Source: a virus. From it: a stretch of 64,000 nt of DNA. The DNA is taken from positions 91,531 through 155,530 of IMG/VR virus record IMGVR_UViG_3300008266_000014; one strand, 5' to 3'. The translations under genes and the position numbers were made by a program. Positions 34,367 through 42,783 of this stretch are shown one piece after another (the first letter of the stretch is position 1; each line of letters opens with the position of its first letter). The notes beneath the pieces are model-generated. The model saw nothing but the letters and a program-made list of their open reading frames with translations. It had not been told where the DNA came from and ran no database searches.

Positions 34367-34894
34367 ATGTTTGATAATGATTCTATTGGATTCCAGAGGT
34401 TTTATGATGTTCTACCCAACAAAGATCATAATGAGTGTTATCAAAAATTAATTAATGGTTCTTGGAATTTTTCTGGGTGGTCGAATGCAGACGATCCAAC
34501 AAGATTCTGGAACATGCCTTTACAGCACGATGATTTTTTTACATCATACTTCTTAAACGTGATATGTAGCACAACAGGTCGAAAATTTTACACTGAAAGA
34601 GTTTACGCTAACGGACAAACTCACGGACAGTGTGGTAGCTTGCATACAGATCACATAGAAGGTAGAGAAGACGTATCGTATACTTTTTTATACTACGCAA
34701 ATCCTGAGTGGTATTCAGTGTGGGGTGGAGGTACTGCATTCTGGGCTTCAAGGAATCAGCATAAAGTAGAAGAGTACATACCGAACTCTGCAGTTATTTT
34801 CAAAGGTAATACTCTTCATGCAGGACTAGAACCAACTAGACATTGCTACGGTCTAAGGATTACTGTGGCATACAAACTAATAGAGATTAAATGA
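34367..34894 (+). CDS. 2OG-Fe(II) oxygenase
   Basis: This 175-residue protein carries LHTDHIEGRED (His-x-Asp), SYTFLYYANPEW, WGGGTAFW and SAVIFKGNTLHAGLEPT (second His), followed by RITVAYKL (Arg). This is the compact prolyl-4-hydroxylase-like form seen often in aquatic T4-like phages. It lies two genes before nrdB. Substrate unknown. Confidence 0.8.
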   Translation: MFDNDSIGFQRFYDVLPNKDHNECYQKLINGSWNFSGWSNADDPTRFWNMPLQHDDFFTSYFLNVICSTTGRKFYTERVYANGQTHGQCGSLHTDHIEGREDVSYTFLYYANPEWYSVWGGGTAFWASRNQHKVEEYIPNSAVIFKGNTLHAGLEPTRHCYGLRITVAYKLIEIK

Positions 34895-35520
34895 ACCCTC
34901 TTTTTTCTATTACAGCAAACAAATTTGACGAGAACCTGAATCTAACAAAAAGAGTCAGCAATGATTACTTTACCAATCAATACATATCGTACTTCGATAA
35001 TGATGGGTTTGAGCTTTCTTATCTGGAACAAGAATTTTACAGAGAGCATAATATTATCCTGACAGATATTCTCAACCATCGTAGTAATCAACTTCCATGG
35101 GTTGAGTGTAGTAGTGAAGATTTCAAGATAGACCATAGTACAATATCTCAGCGTTGGTCTTTTGACGGCGAAGCAAGATGTCAACTACTTAATCATGTTC
35201 ACAAATTTCCTGAGCTTCTTAAATATCTAAATCTCAGACCAAAGTGGGGCTTGGACTTTGCACTAGAATACTACAAAAAAGATAGGTTTGTTGAGGTAAT
35301 GCACTTTGAGATGGACTACGATAGCTACGATCAAGCAGTACAAGCAAAAAGATATTTCCAAAATAAAATTCTTGAAACCGACTGGTACCTATTTGTTAGT
35401 ATGCTTTTATCATGTGAGGAAGATTGGATTCATTTGAAGGGCATCGAACAAAACGACTGGAAAGCGAGAATGTGGGGGCTGGATAAAGCAGAAGTAACAC
35501 TTAAAACTTGGGGTCATTAA
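34891..35520 (+). CDS. Conserved phage protein beside nrdB
   Basis: This 209-residue protein is a conserved companion of nrdB in T4-like aquatic phages: HKFPELLKYLNLRPKWGLDF and YYKKDRFVEVMHFEMDYDSY are the recognisable segments. Its C-terminus ends DKAEVTLKTWGH. No enzymatic motif is evident. It overlaps nrdB by one base (TAATG). Confidence 0.65.
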   Translation: MNPLFSITANKFDENLNLTKRVSNDYFTNQYISYFDNDGFELSYLEQEFYREHNIILTDILNHRSNQLPWVECSSEDFKIDHSTISQRWSFDGEARCQLLNHVHKFPELLKYLNLRPKWGLDFALEYYKKDRFVEVMHFEMDYDSYDQAVQAKRYFQNKILETDWYLFVSMLLSCEEDWIHLKGIEQNDWKARMWGLDKAEVTLKTWGH

Positions 35521-36503
35521 TGGTTAAACAAAAACTAAAACTAACGGACGAACGTAACTCTTTCAAACCTTTTCATTATCCTTGGGCGTATGATGCGTGG
35601 TTGAAGCACGAGCAGAGCCATTGGATGCACACTGAAGTTCCAATGCTTGAAGATGTCAAAGACTGGAAAAACAAATTGACAGAACAAGAAAAACATTTCC
35701 TAACAAACATCCTACGCTTCTTTACACAGGGTGATGTTGATGTTGCAGGGGGATATGTAAAGAACTACCTCCCATACTTTCCACAGCCAGAAGTAAGAAT
35801 GATGCTAACAGGGTTTGCTGCACGTGAAGCACTTCATGTAGCAGCATACAGCCATCTCATTGAGACTCTTGGCATGCCAGAATCAACATACAATGAGTTC
35901 CTTCAGTATGATGAGATGAGAGCCAAGCATGATTACTTTCTGTCTATTGCTGGACAAGATGCATCAACTATCGCTCAGCAGATTGCAGCGTTCAGTGCCT
36001 TTACTGAAGGCATGCAGCTATTCTCTTCTTTCATCATGCTACTCAACTTCCCTCGTCACGGAAAGATGAAAGGGATGGGTCAGATCATTACATGGTCAAT
36101 TGTTGATGAGACAATCCATGCAGAGTCAATGATCAAACTATTCAGAACATTTGTCGAAGAGAATCGAGACATCTGGAAAGACGAGTTAAAGAGTGAGATA
36201 TATACGATCGCAGAAAAGATGGTCGAACTAGAAGACAAATTTATTGATCTCGCCTTCTCGCTGGGTCAAATGGAGGATCTCAATGCTGAGGATGTTAAGC
36301 GTTATATTCGCTACATTGCTGACCGTAGGCTTATTTCTCTTGGTCTTAAAGGGATTTTCAAAGTAAAGAAAAACCCCCTGCCATGGGTTGAGGAAATGAT
36401 TAATGCACCTACTCACACAAACTTTTTTGAAAACCGTGCAACAGATTATGCAAAGGGGGCTCTGTCTGGCGATTGGTCAGACGTTTGGGCAAAGGCTGCA
36501 TAA
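35520..36503 (+). CDS. nrdB: Class Ia ribonucleotide reductase beta subunit NrdB
   Basis: ATG 35520 (MVKQKLKLTDERNSFKPFHY) gives 327 residues. The diiron site is visible: REALHVAAYSHLIE (Glu, His and the radical Tyr four residues after the His) and, later, ITWSIVDETIHAESMIKL (Glu, His). The Tyr fits the class Ia radical residue. It pairs with NrdA at 29.4 kb; the two genes are about 4.3 kb apart with oxygenases in between, rather than adjacent. Confidence 0.96.
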   Translation: MVKQKLKLTDERNSFKPFHYPWAYDAWLKHEQSHWMHTEVPMLEDVKDWKNKLTEQEKHFLTNILRFFTQGDVDVAGGYVKNYLPYFPQPEVRMMLTGFAAREALHVAAYSHLIETLGMPESTYNEFLQYDEMRAKHDYFLSIAGQDASTIAQQIAAFSAFTEGMQLFSSFIMLLNFPRHGKMKGMGQIITWSIVDETIHAESMIKLFRTFVEENRDIWKDELKSEIYTIAEKMVELEDKFIDLAFSLGQMEDLNAEDVKRYIRYIADRRLISLGLKGIFKVKKNPLPWVEEMINAPTHTNFFENRATDYAKGALSGDWSDVWAKAA

Positions 36504-36504
36504 A

Positions 36505-36512
36505 CATAAATA
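36505..36512 (+). promoter_or_regulatory. Late-type promoter box CATAAATA
   Basis: A NATAAATA match directly follows the nrdB stop. Transcripts from it would meet the terminator at 36541 before pstS, so it may feed a leader with attenuation, or be inert. Confidence 0.45.
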
Positions 36513-36540
36513 AACAAGACCACTAGGGTCTTTACATCCA

Positions 36541-36577
36541 GAGCCTGCTACAGCTTCGTGCTGCAGCGGGCTCTTTT
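36541..36577 (+). terminator. Terminator between nrdB and pstS
   Basis: A 14-base stem (arms 36541-36554 and 36560-36573, with one G-T and one mismatch) and a TTCGT loop is followed by a short T run. It closes the nrdB transcript and lies in the pstS leader. Confidence 0.75.
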
Positions 36578-36639
36578 ATTATGAGCTTCAAATATTACCA
36601 ATATATGAAATTATATACTATCCATAAACAGGAGAAAGC

Positions 36640-37662
36640 ATGAAAAAGCTATTACTATCCTTACTATTATTATCTGGTGTTGTAAATGCTGCTGAATTTA
36701 CTGGGGCAGGAGCAACATTCCCATTTCCAATCTATGCTAAGTGGGCAGAAGCATACAAAGCACAGACTGGTATTGGATTGAATTATCAATCAATCGGTTC
36801 AGGTGGCGGTATTCGTCAGATCAAAGCCAAGACAGTTGACTTTGGTGCAAGCGATATGCCATTGAAGAAAGAAGAACTAGACAAAGAAGGTCTTGTTCAG
36901 TTCCCAGCAATCATTGGTGGTGTCGTACCGGTATTCAACCTTGATGGTATTGAGCAAGGTAAACTTAAACTGACACCTGATGTCATTGCAAACATCCACC
37001 TAGGTAAAATTACCAAGTGGAACGATAAAGCAATTGCTGAAATCAATCCTGGTGTAAATCTACCTGCAATGAATATCACAGTTGTTCACCGTGCAGATGG
37101 TTCAGGTACTACATTCATCTGGACAAACTTTCTTAGTAAAGCCAACGCAGACTTCCAAAAGACTGTGGGTGAAGGCTCGGCAGTTAAGTGGCCAACTGGT
37201 GTAGGCGGCAAAGGTAACGAAGGTGTTGCAGCACAAGTACAAAGAATCAAAGGCGCATTTGGTTATGTTGAATACGCATATGCAAAACGCAATAAGATTC
37301 CTTATGCATCACTAAAAAATCGTGACGGTAACTTTGTGTCACCAGATGATTCAACATTCAAAGCAGCAACAGCTAATGCAGATTGGAACAATGCACCAGG
37401 AATGTATTTGTTGCTCACATGGCAAACAGGCAAGGATGCTTGGCCAGCAACAGGCGCAAGTTTTATTCTCATGCACAAACAACAAGCAGATACATTAACA
37501 GGTCGTGCAGTTCTTAAGTTCTTTGATTGGAGCTATAAGAATGGTAGCCAAATGGCAACTGAACTGGAATATGTTCACATGCCAGCTGATGTAATCAAAC
37601 TGGTTCAGGACAACTGGAAGAAAGACTTTCGTGGTCCAGACGGTAACCCAATTTGGAAATAA
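36640..37662 (+). CDS. pstS: Phosphate-binding protein PstS
   Basis: This 340-residue periplasmic protein has a signal peptide (MKKLLLSLLLLSGVVNA) and the PstS fold: AEFTGAGATFPFPIYAKWAE, SIGSGGGIRQIKAKTVDFGA (phosphate-binding loop with Ser/Gly) and HRADGSGTTFIWTNFL. It delivers phosphate to the host PstCAB transporter. Phage pstS genes are known auxiliary metabolic genes in aquatic T4-like phages. The ribosome site is AGGAG. A porin follows 9 bases later, presumably one transcript. Confidence 0.95.
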   Translation: MKKLLLSLLLLSGVVNAAEFTGAGATFPFPIYAKWAEAYKAQTGIGLNYQSIGSGGGIRQIKAKTVDFGASDMPLKKEELDKEGLVQFPAIIGGVVPVFNLDGIEQGKLKLTPDVIANIHLGKITKWNDKAIAEINPGVNLPAMNITVVHRADGSGTTFIWTNFLSKANADFQKTVGEGSAVKWPTGVGGKGNEGVAAQVQRIKGAFGYVEYAYAKRNKIPYASLKNRDGNFVSPDDSTFKAATANADWNNAPGMYLLLTWQTGKDAWPATGASFILMHKQQADTLTGRAVLKFFDWSYKNGSQMATELEYVHMPADVIKLVQDNWKKDFRGPDGNPIWK

Positions 37663-37671
37663 GGATAAGTC

Positions 37672-39078
37672 ATGAAACTATTTAAAAAACTTTCTATTGT
37701 AGTTGCACTAGCAGCAGTAATTCCTGCATATGCTGATGAGTATAAAGACACATTGAATATTCTAAGAGAGAAGAATGTAATCACTCAAAAAGAATATAAT
37801 GATAAACTGAAAGCATATGAAGAAAAAGAAGAAAACAAAAAGTTTTCAGAATATAGAATTGACAAAGATGTTAGCGATAGCAACAAGTGGAGACAAGCTA
37901 GAGCAAACGATGGGTCAGTTACAGAAAACGGAATCGGACTCAAATCAAAAGATGGGAACAATACTGCACAGTTTACAGGTAGAATTCATATGGACTATCG
38001 ACACTACACACCAGATTATGGTGTCGGTCAAACCACGGATTCGTATCAAAACTTAACAGAAGTTCGTCGTGCAAGATTTGGTGTTCGTGGTCAGTTTGCC
38101 AAAGACTTCAAATATCAGTTGTTAGCCAACTTTGGAGCAAGTGATGGGTTTAGTTCTACATCATCAACGGCAGATGAAATGTGGGTGAACTACGCAGCAA
38201 ATCCAGAAGCGCAGTTTCAGTTTGGTCTGTTTAAGATGCCATTTAGTCTTGAGCAATTGACGAGCTCGAACAATCTGGATTTTATGGAACGTAGCTTGAT
38301 TGGTCAGAATGATTCGGAATTAATTCCTGCAAAAGAAACTGGTTTTATGTTACATGGTGTACCAAAGCCTGGTCTTACATATGCCATAGCAGCAAGTAGA
38401 GGCAAAGCCAACAAGAACGCAGAGTTCGACGGTTTTGATTATATCGGTCGTGTAACCACCAACATTGCTGAACTAACGGGTAGCAAATCATATACTGCAC
38501 ACCTAGGTGCGGCCTATAGCATAGGTGAAATTAAAGGTGGTGTTATACCAGTTAGTGGTAGAACAGAATCACGTATGCAGTCTGCTTGGTTTACTGGAAC
38601 TGCGTTGAGTGGTGACACTACAAGAACACGCCAAGGACTAGAAGCAGCATTTGCATACAATGCTTTCAAAGTTCAAGGTGAACAGTTCAACTTCAAATAC
38701 GATCCACTAACCGGCAACAATCAAGAAATCAAAGGTTATTATGTGCAAGCAGTATATAATTTGACTGGCGAATCTCATGCATACAAAGACGGTGCATTTG
38801 GTTGGATTAAACCAAACAATGCAATCGACAAAGGTGGTAAGGGTGCGTGGCAAGTTGGTGTTCGTATGAGTGAGTTTGATGCAAGCACAATCACAGTTGC
38901 GACTGGCAAATCAAATCGTGCTACTGCCATGACATATGGTTTAACTTGGTTCTGCACAGATAACCTAAGATTTATAATAAACTACACTGACACCAAATTT
39001 GATGCATTAGTTGGTAGTTCTGGTAGCCGTGTAAATGGTGAGAAAGCAATCATGTTCAGAAGTCAATTGAGTTTCTAA
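37672..39078 (+). CDS. Phosphate-selective porin (OprP/OprO type)
   Basis: This 468-residue protein has a signal peptide (MKLFKKLSIVVALAAVIPAY), a short coiled-coil head (ILREKNVITQKEYNDKLKAY), and then alternating beta strands ending in a terminal Phe (FRSQLSF), the outer-membrane insertion signal. The phrases FTGRIHMDYRHY and EVRRARFGVRGQFAKDFKYQ match phosphate-porin family style. It would let phosphate cross the outer membrane to feed the adjacent PstS. A phage-encoded outer-membrane porin is rare. It could also alter receptor availability. Confidence 0.85.
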   Translation: MKLFKKLSIVVALAAVIPAYADEYKDTLNILREKNVITQKEYNDKLKAYEEKEENKKFSEYRIDKDVSDSNKWRQARANDGSVTENGIGLKSKDGNNTAQFTGRIHMDYRHYTPDYGVGQTTDSYQNLTEVRRARFGVRGQFAKDFKYQLLANFGASDGFSSTSSTADEMWVNYAANPEAQFQFGLFKMPFSLEQLTSSNNLDFMERSLIGQNDSELIPAKETGFMLHGVPKPGLTYAIAASRGKANKNAEFDGFDYIGRVTTNIAELTGSKSYTAHLGAAYSIGEIKGGVIPVSGRTESRMQSAWFTGTALSGDTTRTRQGLEAAFAYNAFKVQGEQFNFKYDPLTGNNQEIKGYYVQAVYNLTGESHAYKDGAFGWIKPNNAIDKGGKGAWQVGVRMSEFDASTITVATGKSNRATAMTYGLTWFCTDNLRFIINYTDTKFDALVGSSGSRVNGEKAIMFRSQLSF

Positions 39079-39139
39079 TATAAAAAATCGGTCACAACGA
39101 TCAGGTGACGCTGGAACCGTAACCAGTAATTTATAGAAC

Positions 39140-39147
39140 TATAAATA
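39140..39147 (+). promoter_or_regulatory. Late-type promoter box TATAAATA
   Basis: An exact late box lies 33 bases before the start of an exported protein. Confidence 0.65.
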
Positions 39148-39149
39148 TT

Positions 39150-39168
39150 CACTCCAGCCCAAGGAGTG
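39150..39168 (+). other. Hairpin covering the ribosome site of the next gene
   Basis: CACTCC (39150-39155) can pair with GGAGTG (39163-39168), burying the AAGGAG ribosome binding site. Control of translation by folding is possible. Confidence 0.4.
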
Positions 39169-39172
39169 CAAA

Positions 39173-39646
39173 ATGAAGAAAATAGCAGCAGCAGTTCTCT
39201 CTTTTTTGTTGGCTGCTTCTTCTTTTGCCCAGCAAACAGAATACAGCATGACGTTCATCAGGGATAAAGATGGCCAGTTAATAGTTATAGATAATGAAAA
39301 GGACTGGACTCTTATTGGATCTGCAGCCATATTTGATCTCTACATAGACAAATATATGTTCGAGCAGATGAAAGATGATTACTATCTTCACGGAGTTACA
39401 GTATATAAACCTGGCGAAGAACAAAAATTTGATGGGTTACCCTTCACTGTAAAGAAGATATATACATATGGACATCTGGTCTGTAAAGATAAGGTTCTTT
39501 ATGTCCTTAATCAGTGGTACACAACTGATAAAGGAGTCATTGTTTACAGCCAGTCTTATAACTATGGTGAATTCATTTCAGACATGAATGACCCAAATAC
39601 AACCAGAAACAAGGCTTACCATTTACTATGTGGAGAAAAAGTATGA
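39173..39646 (+). CDS. Exported protein of unknown function
   Basis: This 157-residue protein starts with a signal peptide (MKKIAAAVLSFLLAASSFAQ) and is otherwise a strand-rich soluble protein with two Cys (VCKDK, LLCGEKV). It begins a unit with its own late box and buried ribosome site. It probably acts in the periplasm late in infection. It overlaps the next gene by four bases. Confidence 0.6.
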   Translation: MKKIAAAVLSFLLAASSFAQQTEYSMTFIRDKDGQLIVIDNEKDWTLIGSAAIFDLYIDKYMFEQMKDDYYLHGVTVYKPGEEQKFDGLPFTVKKIYTYGHLVCKDKVLYVLNQWYTTDKGVIVYSQSYNYGEFISDMNDPNTTRNKAYHLLCGEKV

Positions 39647-39807
39647 TTGGTGACGATAAAAATATTAGAATCTGTAGAACGTGTGATGCAGAGTTTGCTA
39701 TAGATGGTTACAATATTGACGAAGAGATTTCATTCTGTCCTTACTGCGGTCATTTGATGGACTCTGAGCTAGACGAGGAGTTTTATGATGACGACAACCT
39801 CGACTAA
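39643..39807 (+). CDS. Small zinc-ribbon protein
   Basis: The 54-residue protein has two C-x-x-C pairs (ICRTCDA and FCPYCGH) spaced about 25 residues apart, then an acidic tail (DEEFYDDDNLD). It is a zinc ribbon; a nucleic-acid or protein-binding role is inferred. It overlaps both neighbours. Confidence 0.65.
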   Translation: MIGDDKNIRICRTCDAEFAIDGYNIDEEISFCPYCGHLMDSELDEEFYDDDNLD

Positions 39808-40213
39808 TTGGAAATTTAGCAATATTGATCTAACAGAAATCCCAGAAGATTATTATGGTTTCGTGTATAGAATAGTTGATAAAATTACCAATAGAGAATA
39901 TATTGGTAAGAAGTTCTTTTACTCCTCAAAAACCAGACAGGTGAAGGGTAAGAAGAGGAAAACAAAAGTGGAATCGGATTGGAAAGATTACTATGGTTCT
40001 AACGAAGAGCTTTTAAAGAACATAGGTGAACATGGTAAACATAATTTTGAGAGATATATTCTCAAGCTATGTAAAACCAAAGGCGAATGTACCTACTACG
40101 AATCAAAACATCAATTTGAAGAAGACGTTCTCCTGAATCCAAAAAAGTATTACAATACGTGGATAATGTGCAAAGTGCACAGAAAACATTTAAAATTAAC
40201 TGAAGCAGGGTAG
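39785..40213 (+). CDS. GIY-YIG-like putative endonuclease
   Basis: This 142-residue protein has GFVYRIVDKITNREYIGKKF, the GIY-YIG-type opening, then WKDYYGSNEELLKNIGEHGK and KNFERYIL-like conserved sequence with TYYESKHQF. This resembles small phage nucleases, some of which home into genes. The stop codon TAG (40211-40213) lies inside the downstream tRNA gene, which could mean insertion of one beside the other. Confidence 0.65.
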   Translation: MMTTTSTNWKFSNIDLTEIPEDYYGFVYRIVDKITNREYIGKKFFYSSKTRQVKGKKRKTKVESDWKDYYGSNEELLKNIGEHGKHNFERYILKLCKTKGECTYYESKHQFEEDVLLNPKKYYNTWIMCKVHRKHLKLTEAG

Positions 40214-40278
40214 CGCAGCGGTAGCGCGCTGGACTCATAATCCAGAGGACGGGGGTTCGATTCCCTCCCCTGCAACCA
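40204..40278 (+). tRNA. tRNA with CAU anticodon (Met type)
   Basis: The cloverleaf is readable: acceptor arms (40205-40210 with 40268-40273 plus a mismatched first pair), D stem GCGC/GCGC, anticodon stem CTGGA/TCCAG with loop CTCATAA, T loop TTCGATT, and an encoded CCA at 40276-40278. The anticodon is CAT; elongator Met is likeliest, though an Ile tRNA read through lysidine cannot be excluded. The stop codon of the upstream gene is within it. Confidence 0.85.
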
Positions 40279-40289
40279 AACATAACATC

Positions 40290-41141
40290 ATGCTAGCACA
40301 ATCAACAACTAGATACGGAACTGTCATCCATTTCTACAACGATGACCCAATTGGTGCCTGTCTAACTCATTATGGTGAATGGGCTCAACAGGAGATGGAT
40401 CTTCTTGCTTCTGTACTTAGGCCAGATTCTCTTGTTATTGATGTGGGTGCTAACATCGGTACGCATACATTGTTTTTTTCTCAATATTGTAAAGAAGGTA
40501 GTGTTCTTGCCTTTGAACCCCAACAATACATCTACAATCTTCTCGTCACCAACATCACTATCAATAATAGATACAACGTCGTTCCTGTAAGAGCTGGTAT
40601 TTCAGATAAAGACTCTAAGATTCAAATGATGAACATTAGTCCTTTTGAAGAAAAGAAAAAGATTAATTATGGCGAGTTTAAGGTAAACGACGAAGCTAAT
40701 GCAGGGATGTATACTGATATCGTGAAACTTGATAATTACATAGATAATCTTGCAAGGTTAGACCTTATCAAGGTAGATGTCGAAGGAATGGAGATCAAAG
40801 TACTGGATGGAGCAAAGAAGCTTCTCAAAAAGTTCAAGCCTATTTTATATCTGGAGTTTAGTGAAAAGAATGGTAATCCAGATTTGATAAAAAAGTTAGA
40901 CTCGCTTGGGTACAAAAGTTTCCTGCATGTATATGAAAAACACAATCCCAACAACTTCAATAAACAAACACAAAATGTTTGGGAAGAGGATGGGTTTATT
41001 CTAACCAAAGAAAATATGCATAAGCGATATGATGCCAGTATTATCTGTTTCCATAAAGATACAGGAGCGGAATGCGATCTTCCTTTAGTATCAGAAAAGA
41101 CTACCTTGTTTGACTTTTTGTTTGATAAGGCATTGATCTAG
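40290..41141 (+). CDS. FkbM-family methyltransferase
   Basis: This 283-residue protein has the SAM motif LVIDVGANIGTHTLFFSQYC, the acidic strand-2 end LAFEPQQ, and the FkbM signature LIKVDVEGMEIKVLDGA followed by PILYLEF. It likely O-methylates a sugar or lipid. The second family member is at 12.0 kb. Its end overlaps the converging minus-strand gene by four bases. Confidence 0.82.
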   Translation: MLAQSTTRYGTVIHFYNDDPIGACLTHYGEWAQQEMDLLASVLRPDSLVIDVGANIGTHTLFFSQYCKEGSVLAFEPQQYIYNLLVTNITINNRYNVVPVRAGISDKDSKIQMMNISPFEEKKKINYGEFKVNDEANAGMYTDIVKLDNYIDNLARLDLIKVDVEGMEIKVLDGAKKLLKKFKPILYLEFSEKNGNPDLIKKLDSLGYKSFLHVYEKHNPNNFNKQTQNVWEEDGFILTKENMHKRYDASIICFHKDTGAECDLPLVSEKTTLFDFLFDKALI

Positions 41142-41311
41142 TACCGCCAGGTTTTCTTGCCCTGATGAAGCTGATATTTTTTAATAGTTTCTTTCACTAA
41201 TTGTTCTGGGTACCTCAACCTCAAGCATATCTCTTCTACATCGAAACCATGATCTCTGTACATTCTTGTAACTAGATCAACACGAATGTGGTTAAGTGCA
41301 CCATTACTCAT
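41138..41311 (-). CDS. Small HTH-like protein
   Basis: The 57-residue protein starts at MSNGALNHIRVDLVTRMYRD; the ATG at 41311 is preceded by a GAGGT site. VEEICLRLRYPEQLVKETIK looks like a helix-turn-helix. DNA-binding is inferred. It is the last gene of the minus-strand cluster and overlaps the previous gene by eight bases. Confidence 0.5.
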   Translation of the reverse strand: MSNGALNHIRVDLVTRMYRDHGFDVEEICLRLRYPEQLVKETIKKYQLHQGKKTWRY

Positions 41312-42080
41312 CCTTGACCTCACAGTCAATCCACTTTAAATTGTTGTACCAATTGTAGACCGCATTTCCTTTTGGTATCAAACAACGTCCAAGCTCTGGA
41401 TAAACATCAATTCTAACCTGAACAACAGCCCATACTAACCATATCAAATACAACGACACTACCGAGGCTATTCCATACTTCCAAGCATTACACTTGATAT
41501 GTTGTATCCTACGACGTTTTTTGGCTGCAGTAATCTTATCTTCTGCTCTCTTCTTCTTCCAGGCAGCAGCTTGCTGCTTCTTCATTCTCTCCATCATTTT
41601 CTCTACACGTGTGTAGAGATCACCCAGCTCTGGTGGGCAATTGTAAACCATAAGCTCACGAAGCTCAGCTTGCATGGCAGTAAGACGACTCTGCATTAAT
41701 ACTCTTTGCAGCGCTCTCTTACCCAGGCTTACTTCACCTGTGTAAACTTCATTATCATGCTTTTCTTCTTCTTCAAATATTGCACTGCACTTAGCATAGT
41801 TTTCAAAATAAACACCTAGTTCTTCACCAATTTGAGTATAAATGTCATTCGGTTGCTGCTTGCTTAATTCTAATATACGGTTTTTTTCTTGGATGTACTG
41901 GTTGCGTTCAGCTGTACTGGGAGCTCTGTCTTTGAACTTGAAATTGAATTGTTCTTCAAGGTCATTTAATACTCCCTTCACATCACTTGCTGCACCTGCA
42001 ATTTCTTTATATAATTCACATCCTTTTTTTACTGCTTGAACGGCACCATTCGCTAATGCGAAAAGTGTCAATGGATCCAT
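41304..42080 (-). CDS. Coiled-coil membrane protein
   Basis: This 258-residue protein opens MDPLTLFALANGAVQAVKKG, a pattern I know from T4-like aquatic phages, then has a long charged, coiled-coil region and one membrane helix (YGIASVVSLYLIWLVWAVVQ) near residue 205-225, ending in a short tail with two Cys. A structural or tail-associated role has been suggested for related proteins; I cannot prove it here. Confidence 0.65.
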   Translation of the reverse strand: MDPLTLFALANGAVQAVKKGCELYKEIAGAASDVKGVLNDLEEQFNFKFKDRAPSTAERNQYIQEKNRILELSKQQPNDIYTQIGEELGVYFENYAKCSAIFEEEEKHDNEVYTGEVSLGKRALQRVLMQSRLTAMQAELRELMVYNCPPELGDLYTRVEKMMERMKKQQAAAWKKKRAEDKITAAKKRRRIQHIKCNAWKYGIASVVSLYLIWLVWAVVQVRIDVYPELGRCLIPKGNAVYNWYNNLKWIDCEVKDE

Positions 42081-42506
42081 TTAGGGTTTAAGCTCTCCTC
42101 TTGCGATCAGTGCTTGTTTGTTCTTTAGATGCATTTCTTGTACGAGCTGTTTGTTCTCACCTTGGTACGCTACTGCATAGTTGTTCTCACACATCCACTC
42201 GTTGAGACTTTTACCATCTTCCATAACAAACACACCAAGGATTCGACCAAACTTATCGTCAACATCATCTGCTTTAAGAGTTCTAATTGTCTGCCAAGAC
42301 CCGAGTGGTAACTTCTCAGCCAACTTTTTTTTGGACAGCTGTCCTCTTGGCTTCTCTTCTTCATTAGATGTTCTTGACTCTGGTGTATCGATTCCTGCCA
42401 TACGAACTCTTTGATTGGCAAGAATAATATTGAAACCTAGATCAAGATCGATATCGACGGTGTCACCATCAAGAACTTTGTTTATTCTGCATCTATATTG
42501 AAACAT
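42081..42506 (-). CDS. Thermonuclease-like (SNase) nuclease
   Basis: This 141-residue protein has the staphylococcal-nuclease layout: VLDGDTVDIDLDLG (catalytic Asp loop), RVRMAGIDTPESR (Arg and Glu), DKFGRILGVFV and the C-terminal helix. It lacks a signal peptide, so it acts inside the cell and may digest DNA or RNA. It is coupled to the gene at 41304 with no gap. Confidence 0.82.
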   Translation of the reverse strand: MFQYRCRINKVLDGDTVDIDLDLGFNIILANQRVRMAGIDTPESRTSNEEEKPRGQLSKKKLAEKLPLGSWQTIRTLKADDVDDKFGRILGVFVMEDGKSLNEWMCENNYAVAYQGENKQLVQEMHLKNKQALIARGELKP

Positions 42507-42515
42507 TTTGATCCT

Positions 42516-42743
42516 CTATTTAAACCTCACACACAACTTCATGTGATCGGCAAGGTTAATGACGTATTGATCAGCTTCTTTTAACCAAGGGGACCAAAAA
42601 TGATTAGTATAATTATTTAATGCTTTTGTGTAGCTCAAAAAGCCTTCTTGCTTCAGATTAATAAAATCACAAAGAAACTGTTGATTTCTCTCTACCACAT
42701 GATTGATAGTGATAGTAGGGTATTGCGGCATTAGGTGGAACAT
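42516..42743 (-). CDS. Small hypothetical protein (first of minus cluster)
   Basis: ATG at 42743 (MFHLMPQYPTITINHVVERN) is preferred because GGGAGAAGC precedes it and a TATAAATA box lies 21 bases upstream. The 75-residue protein is helical with aromatic residues (ALNNYTNHFWSPWLKEADQY). A phasin-like helical fold is possible. Function unknown. Confidence 0.55.
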   Translation of the reverse strand: MFHLMPQYPTITINHVVERNQQFLCDFINLKQEGFLSYTKALNNYTNHFWSPWLKEADQYVINLADHMKLCVRFK

Positions 42744-42763
42744 TGCTTCTCCCTGTTTCCTTA

Positions 42764-42771
42764 TATTTATA
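42764..42771 (-). promoter_or_regulatory. Late-type promoter box TATAAATA, minus strand
   Basis: On the minus strand the exact box lies 21 bases upstream of the first gene in the four-gene minus cluster, the right place to drive it. It sits in the 40-base divergent gap. Confidence 0.65.
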
Positions 42772-42783
42772 ATAACCTGCAAA

